Source: Candidatus Rokuibacteriota bacterium
GTDB lineage: Bacteria > JAUVQV01
Length of the DNA: 5,947 nucleotides
Reading direction: 5' to 3'
Assembly (NCBI GenBank): GCA_030609125.1
Contig: JAUWCW010000134.1
Coordinates: forward strand, 1 to 5,947
In this document: positions 1-5,638 of the stretch, piece after piece
Position numbering within the stretch: the stretch's first letter is position 1
Layout: each line of letters opens with the position of its first letter
The notes under the pieces: model-generated
The model's input: only the letters and a program-made list of their open reading frames with translations
The model's database searches: none
What the model was told of the DNA's origin: nothing
Position numbers and translations under genes: made by a program

Positions 1-2
1 GC

Positions 3-557
3 CTCACACCGCTGGACCTCCGCTTCCGGGCGGAGCAGGCCGACACCTTTTCCCTGGACGTCCGGGCGACCTGGCTCTTTGGCCTCGTGGAGAAGAGGTT
101 CCGCACCGGTGGAAGAACCGGGAAGCGGGCTTCAGCCGATCACAGGACGTCCAGCCGGGGGCGAGCAGAGACGAAGACCGCCGGAGGCAGGAGGCGCGCC
201 CTTCTCGCGGCGCTGGGAACATCCGGATTTTCGGCCAGGCTCCTCCGGCTCGCCGGCGACCTGCTCCGCTCCCTTCTCCCTCAGGACGTATCCGTCAGGA
301 TTGAAGGAGGCCTGGAGGATCCGGCCGCCACCGGCATGGCCTGCGCCGCCGTCGCCGCTCTCTCGCCCGGCCTGCGGGGCATCCCGCACCTTCGCATCGA
401 GTGGCGCCCCGACTTCAACCGCCGCGACCTGACGGGTGAAGCGGCGGCGGAGTTCCGCCTCGTGCCGGCAAAGATCATCTGGCCATGCGCACGATTCCTC
501 TGCCACCCGACGACAATCAGGGCCCTGAGAGCAGCGGCCAGGGAGAAGCGCGGGTGA
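3..557 (+). CDS. DUF2953 domain protein (YtfI-like), C-terminal part
   Basis: The frame is open from the left edge, so the start lies outside the window; 184 residues are visible before the TGA at 555-557. The visible part begins with a beta-rich stretch (LDLRF, then FSLDVRATWLFGLVEKRF), typical of the segment where DUF2953 proteins describe their 'W.FGL' strand. A low-complexity Arg/Gly/Ala-rich linker follows, then the most family-like part: LEDPAATG at about residues 101-108 and PDFNRRDLTGE at about 137-147, matching the 'G.DPA.TG' and 'PDF' landmarks of the family. In Bacillus the homologue YtfI sits beside the spore protein YtfJ, and the gene downstream here also looks YtfJ-like, which supports the call. 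The molecular function of DUF2953 is not known. The family is recalled by pattern, not by a search. Confidence 0.72.
   Translation, partial: LTPLDLRFRAEQADTFSLDVRATWLFGLVEKRFRTGGRTGKRASADHRTSSRGRAETKTAGGRRRALLAALGTSGFSARLLRLAGDLLRSLLPQDVSVRIEGGLEDPAATGMACAAVAALSPGLRGIPHLRIEWRPDFNRRDLTGEAAAEFRLVPAKIIWPCARFLCHPTTIRALRAAAREKRG
541..548 (+). promoter_or_regulatory. Ribosome binding site deciding the GTG start at 554
   Basis: The run gggagaag lies inside the last codons of the DUF2953 gene and places GGAG about 8 nt before the GTG at 554. The alternative upstream ATG at 485 has no purine-rich motif before it and would overlap the previous gene by 73 nt. The ribosome binding site and the GTGA stop/start overlap together favour 554. 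Confidence 0.55.
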
Positions 558-826
558 TTGTTCAGCGAGCCGGGAGTCCGGTGAAGGTCGGGGAGCTGGT
601 CATCATCCCCCTGGAGAGAATGAGCCTCACCGCGTCGGGGAAAAGCGACGGTCTGCGGGGATACGCCTTCCTGTATCCGGCAGGCGTCGCCGTTCTTTCC
701 CGCGCGGGCGTGGAGGTGCTGAACGAGAGAGGGGAGCGGGTCCCGACGGAAGCCTGCCTGGAAAAGACCAGGGGACTGCGGGAGGCGATCACTTCTTCTT
801 TTCGCCCTTATTCTTCTCCTCGATAA
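554..826 (+). CDS. Small GerW/YtfJ-like protein
   Basis: This is a 90-residue protein starting at GTG 554, whose last bases form the TGA stop of the DUF2953 gene (GTGA), a typical coupled start. An ATG at 485 in the same frame would add 23 residues that look like a shadow of the upstream gene. The core reads GSPVKVGELVIIPL (about residues 7-20), ERMSLTASG, then GYAFLYPAGVAVLS (about 36-49) and GVEVLNERGERV. This follows the GerW/YtfJ layout: 'VG.P...GD..IIPVSK', then a loop, then 'P.A..V...G...LP'. The usual N-terminal helix and the glycine-rich loop between the halves are missing or shortened, so it is a reduced member or only a distant relative. YtfJ/GerW is a spore germination protein in Bacillus; nothing here shows sporulation. 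The C-terminal tail lies antisense to the end of phoU. The gene is probably real; the family call is moderate. Confidence 0.55.
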   Translation: MIVQRAGSPVKVGELVIIPLERMSLTASGKSDGLRGYAFLYPAGVAVLSRAGVEVLNERGERVPTEACLEKTRGLREAITSSFRPYSSPR

Positions 827-1499
827 TACTCATGTGGCGGATATCCTTGCCCTTGACCATGAAGATCACCATCTCGGCGATGTTCGTGGCGTGATCGGCC
901 ATCCGTTCCAGGTACTTGGAGATGAATGTCAGGCGTGTCGCCCGGGTGATGGTCTTGGGGTCCTCCAGCATGAAGGTCAGAAGCTCCCGGAAGACCTGCT
1001 CATTGAGGTTGTCCACCACGTCGTCACGGGCGGTGACCTGCGTGGCCAGCTGATCGTCCCGCCTGAGAAACGCCTCCAGTGAATCCCTGATCATCGACGT
1101 GGTGGCCTCGGCCATTTTCGGCAGGTCCAGATAGGGCTTGAGTTGGGGCTCCTTGTTGAGCTCCAGGGTCCTCTCGGCGATGTTGACGCACAGATCGCCC
1201 ACACGCTCCAGGTCGGTGGTCACCTTCAGGGCCAGGGTGATGAACCGCAGGTCGCTCGCCGCGGGCTGACGCAGGGCGATGATGTTGAGGGACATCTCGT
1301 CGATTTCCACCTCGAGGCGGTTGATCTCGTGGTCGAACTCGATCATCTCCCTGGCGAGATCCGAATCCCTCTCCACCAGAGCTTGCATGGTCTGGTCGAT
1401 CATGTCGACGAGGCGATTGCCCATGGCCAGGATCTTCTCCCGCAGGGCCTTGAGCTCCCTCTCGTACTGTTTGCTGATGTGCCTCGCGTTCGTGGGCAT
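789..1499 (-). CDS. phoU: Phosphate signalling complex protein PhoU
   Basis: A cytoplasmic all-helical regulator that links the Pst transporter to the PhoR kinase and represses the Pho response when phosphate is plentiful. The 236-residue length is normal. It has two PhoU repeats, each with the metal-binding E/DxxxD signature: E98-R-V-G-D102 followed by N106, and E198-R-M-A-D202 followed by N206. The two copies sit exactly 100 residues apart. The start is ATG with a strong ribosome binding site (GGAGG, 5 nt spacing). It is the last gene of the operon, 18 nt after the second pstB, the usual position. After about H222 the protein ends in a charged, Lys-rich tail (IIEEKNKGEKKK). Most of that tail's coding sequence overlaps the convergent small gene, so the family core lies outside the overlap. 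The identification is firm. Confidence 0.96.
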   Translation of the reverse strand: MPTNARHISKQYERELKALREKILAMGNRLVDMIDQTMQALVERDSDLAREMIEFDHEINRLEVEIDEMSLNIIALRQPAASDLRFITLALKVTTDLERVGDLCVNIAERTLELNKEPQLKPYLDLPKMAEATTSMIRDSLEAFLRRDDQLATQVTARDDVVDNLNEQVFRELLTFMLEDPKTITRATRLTFISKYLERMADHATNIAEMVIFMVKGKDIRHMSIIEEKNKGEKKK

Positions 1500-1501
1500 A
1501 G

Positions 1502-1510
1502 CTTCCTCCC
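1502..1510 (-). promoter_or_regulatory. Strong ribosome binding site of phoU
   Basis: On the minus strand the run GGGAGGAAG lies in the 18-nt gap after pstB, with GGAGG 5 nt before the ATG. It is the best ribosome binding site in the operon. It suggests that phoU has its own efficient initiation instead of relying on coupling like the genes before it. Confidence 0.7.
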
Positions 1511-1517
1511 CCCCGCC

Positions 1518-2273
1518 TTATCCGAACCGGCCGGTGATGTAGTCTTCCGTCATCTTGTTGGCGGGCTTGGTGAAAATGGTTTTCGTTCTGTTGAATTCTA
1601 TCAGACGACCGAGGTAGAAAAAACCCGATTCGTCGGAAATGCGGGCGGCCTGCTGCATGTTGTGGGTGACGACGACTATGGTGTAGTTCTTCTTCAGCTC
1701 CAGCATCAGCTCCTCGACACGCAGCGTCGAGATCGGGTCGAGGGCCGAACAGGGCTCGTCCATCAGCAGCACTTCGGGCTCCACCGCCGCCAGGCGCGCG
1801 ATGCACAGGCGCTGCTGCTGCTCGCTGGTGAGAGTGAGAGCGCTGCGCTTCAGGTCGTCCTTGAGCTCGTCCCAGAGGTGGACCGCCTGGAGGCTCCGCT
1901 CCACCACCCCCTCCAGGGTCCCCTTGTCCCGGACCCCGTGCACCCTGGGGCCGTAGGTTATGTTGTCGTGAATGCTCAGGGGAAAGGGGTTCGGCCTCTG
2001 AAAGACCATGCCCACCCGCTTGCGCAGCTTGATCAGCTTGTAGCCCGGCTGATAGATGTCCTCCCCGTCCAGAAGGACCTGTCCTTCCACTCTCGTGCCG
2101 TCCACCAGGTCGTTCATACGATCGAGTGTCTTGAGAAGGGTGGTCTTGCCGCATCCCGACGGCCCGATGAAGGCCGTTATCCGGTGCTCCTTGATCCGCA
2201 GGCCCACTTCGTGGAGGGCCTGGAAGTCCCCGTAGAAGACGCTGAGGTTCTTCACCTCGATCTTGGCGGGCAT
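1518..2273 (-). CDS. pstB: Phosphate ABC transporter ATPase PstB, second copy, with altered signature motif
   Basis: The cytoplasmic ATPase subunit of the Pst phosphate importer, 251 residues, a normal length. Visible motifs: Tyr14 in the A-loop position; Walker A GPSGCGKTT (37-45, K43); Q-loop FQRPNPFP with Q92; Walker B VLLMDE (D172, E173); D-loop SALD (176-179); H-loop THN with H204; and the PstB C-terminal ending TEDYITGRFG. The odd part is the ABC signature: the expected LSGGQ is L148-T-S-E-Q152, so Ser and both Gly are replaced, with Glu at the position of CFTR G551. I confirmed this from the bases (1818-1832). The next segment reads ARLAAVEPE where PstB usually has ARALAVEPE. The ATG directly abuts the TAG of the upstream pstB, with a GGGAAGG ribosome binding site 9 nt before it. 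It was probably retained as the Walker-competent half of a PstB heterodimer. Confidence 0.93.
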   Translation of the reverse strand: MPAKIEVKNLSVFYGDFQALHEVGLRIKEHRITAFIGPSGCGKTTLLKTLDRMNDLVDGTRVEGQVLLDGEDIYQPGYKLIKLRKRVGMVFQRPNPFPLSIHDNITYGPRVHGVRDKGTLEGVVERSLQAVHLWDELKDDLKRSALTLTSEQQQRLCIARLAAVEPEVLLMDEPCSALDPISTLRVEELMLELKKNYTIVVVTHNMQQAARISDESGFFYLGRLIEFNRTKTIFTKPANKMTEDYITGRFG

Positions 2274-3062
2274 CTAGCCGAACCTTCCCGATATGTAGTC
2301 GTCCGTTCTGCGGTCGCGGGGAACGGTGAAGATCTGTTTCGTCCTGCCGTACTCCACCAGCTCTCCCATGAGAAAGTACGCCGCCTTGTCGGAAACCCGG
2401 GCGGCCTGCTTGGTATTGTTCGTCACGATGATGATGGTGTACTTGCTCTTCAGCTCGCTCAAGGCCTCCTCGATCTTGAGGGTCGAAATGGGATCGAGCC
2501 CCGAACAGGGCTCGTCGAGAAGAATGACCTCGGGGTCGAGCGCCAGCGTCCTGGCTATGCAGAGGCGCTGCTGCTGCCCGCCGGAGAGGCGCAGCGCCGA
2601 GGTGCCGAGCCGGTCCTTGACCTCGTCCCAGAGAATGGCCGAGCGGAGGCCGAATTCCACCAGCTCGTCGAGTTTCTTCCTGCCCCGGACGCCGTGGAGC
2701 TTCGGGCCGTAGGCGACGTTCTCGTAGATGCTCCGCGGCAGGGGGACGGGCACGTCGAAGACCATCCCCACGCGACGCCGCAGGTCGTCGGGATCGATCT
2801 CGCCGGAGAAAATGTCTGCCCCGTCGAGGGTTATCGACCCCTTCCGGGACGTACCGGGAAGGGCATCCACCATCCGGTTCAGACACCGCAGCAGGGTGCT
2901 CTTGCCGCTCTGCGCGGGTCCCATGATCCCGAGGATCTCGTTCCTCATGACCGACAGGTTGATGTTCTCCAGCGCGACGCTTCCGCCCTGATAGGCAAAG
3001 CCGAAGCCCTTCACGCGGATCTTCTCCACCTGACCTCCCGTTGCGCCGGGGTCTTCGCTCAC
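2274..3062 (-). CDS. pstB: PstB-like ATPase, first copy, with degenerate Walker A, Q-loop and H-loop
   Basis: A phosphate-importer ATPase subunit of 262 residues. The GTG start at 3062 forms a GTGA overlap with the pstA stop and has a GAGGAAG ribosome binding site 5 nt upstream. A longer open frame to 3368 merely runs antisense-free through pstA in another frame and is not credible. PstB hallmarks: NRMVDALPG, AYGPKLHGVRG, ILWDEVKDRL, an intact LSGGQQQRLCIAR (159-171), Walker B VILLDE (D183, E184), D-loop SGLD (187-190) and the C-terminal DDYISGRFG. Key positions are changed: Walker A is GPAQSGKST with Gln51 for the central Gly; the Q-loop reads FDVPVPLP with Asp103 for Gln; and the H-loop reads TNNT with Asn215 for His. 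K54 and the catalytic Glu remain. These changes complement those of the neighbouring PstB, suggesting an obligate heterodimer. It could instead be a decaying copy, but the long intact frame and conserved ends argue against that. Confidence 0.9.
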   Translation of the reverse strand: MSEDPGATGGQVEKIRVKGFGFAYQGGSVALENINLSVMRNEILGIMGPAQSGKSTLLRCLNRMVDALPGTSRKGSITLDGADIFSGEIDPDDLRRRVGMVFDVPVPLPRSIYENVAYGPKLHGVRGRKKLDELVEFGLRSAILWDEVKDRLGTSALRLSGGQQQRLCIARTLALDPEVILLDEPCSGLDPISTLKIEEALSELKSKYTIIIVTNNTKQAARVSDKAAYFLMGELVEYGRTKQIFTVPRDRRTDDYISGRFG

Positions 3063-3898
3063 GAGTACTTCCTCATGATGCGGTGCATCATCCAGTAGGC
3101 CAGAGTATTGATGGTGAGAATGGCGATTATCAGGGCCGCCGCCGTCCCGTAGGCCATGCCGAAGGCGTCGGTCTCGGTGGCCAGAATATAGAAATGGACC
3201 GCCAGAGTCCGCCCGGAAGCGAAGATTGAGGTCGGCGTCCCAAGGGCCGACCCGGCGGTGAAAATGACCGCCGCCGTCTCTCCGATGCATCGGCCCACGC
3301 TCAGCATGATACCCGTCACAATTCCCGGGAGGGCGCCGGGAAGGACCACCCTGGTCACCGTCTGCCACCGGGTGCCTCCGAGAGAGGTGCTCACGTCACG
3401 CCGGTTCTGGGGCACGGCGATTATCGCCTCCTCACTGGTGCGGATGATCGTCGGCAGGACCATGATGGCCAGGGTCAGCCCGCCCGACAGGATCGACCAG
3501 CCGAGTTTGAGAAAGAGCACGAAAGTGATGAAGCCGAAGAGGCCGAGGATGATGGAGGGGATGCCGGCGAGGCACTCGGCGGCGAAACGCACCACCCGCG
3601 TGGCCGCCGTCTCCCGGGTGTACTCGGTCAGGTAGATGGCCGTCCCCACTCCGAGCGGCGTAGCGATGGCGAGAGCCACGACGGTGATAAAGACGGTGCT
3701 CACGATGAAGGGGAAGATGCCGCCGCCCCGGCCGGCATCGACGGCGCCCGTCGACAGGAACTCCCACCCGAGCACGGGCAGCCCCTTCAGGAGAACATAG
3801 GTGATGATGAAAACGAGGATCGACACCGTCAGGGCCGTGAGAGAAACGAGGACCCACCTGACGAGCTTCTGGGAAAGGGCGGGGTCGAGGCGAATCAT
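3059..3898 (-). CDS. pstA: Phosphate ABC transporter permease PstA
   Basis: An inner-membrane permease subunit, 279 residues, pairing with PstC to form the phosphate channel. Hydrophobic segments lie at about 15-37, 62-90, 109-133, 137-155, 193-217 and 251-272, six in all. The cytoplasmic EAA loop that docks onto the ATPase is clear: EEAIIAVPQNRRDVSTSLGG begins near residue 156, followed by TRWQT and a conserved LPGALPGIVTG. Further PstA/PstC landmarks are ECLAGIPSIILG and GRCIGETAA. The ATG start overlaps the pstC stop (ATGA), and the stop overlaps the GTG start of the first pstB. PstC and PstA are similar; I assign PstA by gene order and by its longer C-terminal region with AFGMAYGTAAALI. 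Confidence 0.94.
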   Translation of the reverse strand: MIRLDPALSQKLVRWVLVSLTALTVSILVFIITYVLLKGLPVLGWEFLSTGAVDAGRGGGIFPFIVSTVFITVVALAIATPLGVGTAIYLTEYTRETAATRVVRFAAECLAGIPSIILGLFGFITFVLFLKLGWSILSGGLTLAIMVLPTIIRTSEEAIIAVPQNRRDVSTSLGGTRWQTVTRVVLPGALPGIVTGIMLSVGRCIGETAAVIFTAGSALGTPTSIFASGRTLAVHFYILATETDAFGMAYGTAAALIIAILTINTLAYWMMHRIMRKYS

Positions 3899-4752
3899 CG
3901 GATCCGCTTCTTTCTCGTCATGCTGGCGACGAGGTTGAGAACCATGATCATCACGAAGAGGACGACCCCCGTCGCAAAGAGCGCCTCCTGGTGATCGCCG
4001 GAGGCGTAGGCCAGCTCGATACCGATGTTGGAAGTCAACGTCCTGATGGAGTCAAGGATCGAGCCGGGGAAAGCAACGGCGTTGCCGGTCACCATGATGA
4101 CCGCCATGGTTTCGCCGATGGCCCGTCCCATGCCGAGAATGACGGCCGTTACGATCCCGGACCGGGCCGCCTTTAGAACTACCATGCTGACGGTTTGAGT
4201 GGTCGTGGCCCCGAGGGCTATGGAGCCCTCCCGGTAGGATTGCGGCACCGCCTCGAGGACGTCGATGGAGATGCTGATGATCGTCGGCAGGATCATGATG
4301 CCGAGGATGATTGATCCCGCCAGGAGCGACAGGCCCGGGCCGCCGAGGTGCACCCTGATGAGGGGCACCAGCAGGATGACGCCGAGAAACCCGTAGACGA
4401 CGGAGGGGATGCCGGCGAGGAGCTCGATGGCGGGCTTGAGAATCCGCCTGACCTTCGGCTTCGAAAACTCGACGAGGAAGACGGCGCAGGAGAGCCCCAG
4501 GGGGACGCCGATGACGAGCGCCCCGCCCGTCACGAGCAGGGAGCCTACCACCATGGGGAGGATCCCGAACTCGCCCTTCGTGGGACGCCATTCGACGCCT
4601 CCCAGGATCGTTCCCAGGCCTTCCCGGAAGATGAAGGGGAGCCCCTCCTTGAAGATGAAGAAGGTGATGATGAAGAGGATGGCGATGGAGGAGTACGCTA
4701 TTACGAGAAGACCCTTCTCGATGAGCTTCTCCATCGACCGTGCGCGGCTCAC
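3895..4752 (-). CDS. pstC: Phosphate ABC transporter permease PstC
   Basis: An inner-membrane permease subunit, 285 residues, partner of PstA. Six hydrophobic segments at about 14-36, 65-95, 109-132, 141-165, 199-223 and 255-278. PstC features include FKEGLPFIF and GVEWRPTKGEFGILP before the second segment, ELLAGIPSVVYGFLG (110-124), and GRAIGETMAVIMVTGN (209-224). The EAA loop starts at E167 (EAVPQSYREGSIALGAT). The GTG start at 4752 shares GTGA with the pstS stop, with a G-run (GGGGGG) a few nt upstream as a weak ribosome binding site. An internal ATG six codons later has no ribosome binding site. Coupled translation from pstS and into pstA is expected. Confidence 0.94.
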   Translation of the reverse strand: MSRARSMEKLIEKGLLVIAYSSIAILFIITFFIFKEGLPFIFREGLGTILGGVEWRPTKGEFGILPMVVGSLLVTGGALVIGVPLGLSCAVFLVEFSKPKVRRILKPAIELLAGIPSVVYGFLGVILLVPLIRVHLGGPGLSLLAGSIILGIMILPTIISISIDVLEAVPQSYREGSIALGATTTQTVSMVVLKAARSGIVTAVILGMGRAIGETMAVIMVTGNAVAFPGSILDSIRTLTSNIGIELAYASGDHQEALFATGVVLFVMIMVLNLVASMTRKKRIR

Positions 4753-5558
4753 TGTCCCCCCGGAATGAGCCCCTCGGAGGAGAGAAGCTCCTGCCCCCTG
4801 GGCCCCATGATGAAATCGATAAAGGCCTTCGCCGTTCCCGTCGGCTCTTCCCGGGAAAGAAAGAGGAAGGGACGGGACAGCTTGTACTGCCCGTCCATGA
4901 TCTGCCGGCGGGTGGCCTCGGCGCCGTCCACCGCCAGGGCCCGCACCCGATCGTCCACGAGGCCGAGAGAGATGTACCCGATAGACGCCGGGTCGCGGGC
5001 GATGATCTCCCGGACGGCGCCGTTGGACGCCTGCACCAGGGCCCGCAGGGAAATCTCCCGATCGCCCATGACCATCTCCTCGAAGGCCCCCCTGGTCCCG
5101 GAACCTTCTTCCCGGGCGACAAAATGAATGGTGCCCCCCTCACCGCCTATTTCCTTCCAACTCTTGTAGTCGCCGGCAAAAATTCCCGCCACCTCGGCCC
5201 GCGAAAGACCGCGAAGGGGGTTGTCCCTGTGAACGATGACGGCGATGCCGTCGGAGGCGATGGCCGTCTCGTGGAGCCCCTTTTCCTTCTCTTTCAGGTT
5301 CCGGGAGGACATGCCGATCTGGGCAGCGCCGTTCTGGGCCGCCCGGATGCCCGCCGACGATCCGCCGCCCTGAATGTTGATGTTGAACTCCGGATGCCCG
5401 GCCATGAATTCCTCGGCGAGCATCTCCGCGAAGGGCTGGATCGACGTCGAACCCGCCACGGTCATGACGCCGCCGGCGGCATTCGGGTCGGCGCGCTGGC
5501 AGGCAGCAGCGGAAAGAAGGCAGGCTGCGAAAACAAGGATGGCCGCCGTGCGGAACAT
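4749..5558 (-). CDS. pstS: Phosphate-binding lipoprotein PstS
   Basis: The substrate-binding protein of the Pst importer, 269 residues, of the shorter PBP_like_2 type. The N-terminus is a secretion signal (MFRTAAILVFAACLLSAAAC) ending at Cys20, so a lipoprotein is likely, although the lipobox AAAC has Ala instead of the usual Leu at -3. Phosphate-site segments: AGSTSIQP (35-42), QGGGSSAG (63-70), IGMSSR (81-86), D103 in SDGIAVIVH, and REEGSGTRGAFEE (149-161). I chose the ATG at 5558 because GGAG lies 8 nt upstream and the signal peptide begins there. In-frame ATGs at 5585 and 5621 would put polar residues before the signal, and the latter would start inside the Pho box. First gene after the putative promoter, ahead of pstC. 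Confidence 0.95.
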   Translation of the reverse strand: MFRTAAILVFAACLLSAAACQRADPNAAGGVMTVAGSTSIQPFAEMLAEEFMAGHPEFNINIQGGGSSAGIRAAQNGAAQIGMSSRNLKEKEKGLHETAIASDGIAVIVHRDNPLRGLSRAEVAGIFAGDYKSWKEIGGEGGTIHFVAREEGSGTRGAFEEMVMGDREISLRALVQASNGAVREIIARDPASIGYISLGLVDDRVRALAVDGAEATRRQIMDGQYKLSRPFLFLSREEPTGTAKAFIDFIMGPRGQELLSSEGLIPGGQ

Positions 5559-5566
5559 CCTGTGGG

Positions 5567-5570
5567 CTCC
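5567..5570 (-). promoter_or_regulatory. Ribosome binding site deciding the pstS start
   Basis: GGAG on the minus strand, 8 nt before the ATG at 5558. The upstream in-frame ATG at 5585 has no such motif, so this site supports the shorter protein that begins directly with the signal peptide. Confidence 0.55.
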
Positions 5571-5594
5571 GTCTTGACATTCCATTTCAGGAGA

Positions 5595-5638
5595 ACGATA
5601 GCGCCCCGATGTTAAGTTCACGTTAAGAAGCGGTTATT
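5595..5638 (-). promoter_or_regulatory. Putative Pho box and promoter of the pst operon
   Basis: On the minus strand two identical hexamers CTTAAC (5622-5627 and 5611-5616) are repeated with an exact 11-bp period. A weaker third copy, AATAAC (5633-5638), lies one period upstream. Eleven-bp-spaced direct repeats are the hallmark of PhoB/PhoP sites, and TTAAC-type repeats resemble the Bacillus PhoP site more than the E. coli CTGTCAT form. Ten bp after the last repeat is TATCGT (5595-5600), a 4/6 match to a -10 hexamer, which is the spacing expected when the Pho box replaces the -35. Transcription would start near 5588, giving a leader of about 30 nt before pstS. The upstream repeats overlap the end of the phoR coding sequence. 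Confidence 0.6.

Noticed and set aside
485-553. ATG at 485 as the start of the GerW-like gene
   Set aside because: There is no ribosome binding site, and it would give a 73-nt overlap with the upstream gene. The coupled GTG at 554 is better, although a YtfJ-like N-terminal extension cannot be fully excluded.
699-708. Palindrome cccgcgcggg
   Set aside because: It is GC-rich, has no loop and no T-tract, and sits inside the small gene, so it is expected by chance at this composition.
757-772. Small hairpin CCTGG-aaaaga-CCAGG as a terminator for phoU
   Set aside because: The stem is only 5 bp, no T-run follows on the minus strand, and it lies inside a coding sequence.
1024-2886. A 620-codon minus-strand frame spanning the pstB genes and part of phoU
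   Set aside because: It is out of frame with three well-supported genes and its translation is Arg/Gly/His/Pro-rich shadow sequence.
2274-3062. First pstB as a pseudogene
   Set aside because: The frame is intact, the signature, Walker B and C-terminal ending are conserved, and it sits coupled inside the operon. The changed residues are specific and complemented by the neighbour.
1143-3098. A 651-codon open frame on the plus strand running antisense through both pstB genes
   Set aside because: It covers two clearly recognisable ATPases on the other strand, has a composition typical of the complement of high-GC codons and shows no family motif. Long antisense frames are common in GC-rich genes.
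3063-3368. Upstream extension of the first pstB within the same open frame
   Set aside because: The added residues are a shifted reading of pstA, while the GTG at 3062 has a ribosome binding site and a GTGA overlap.
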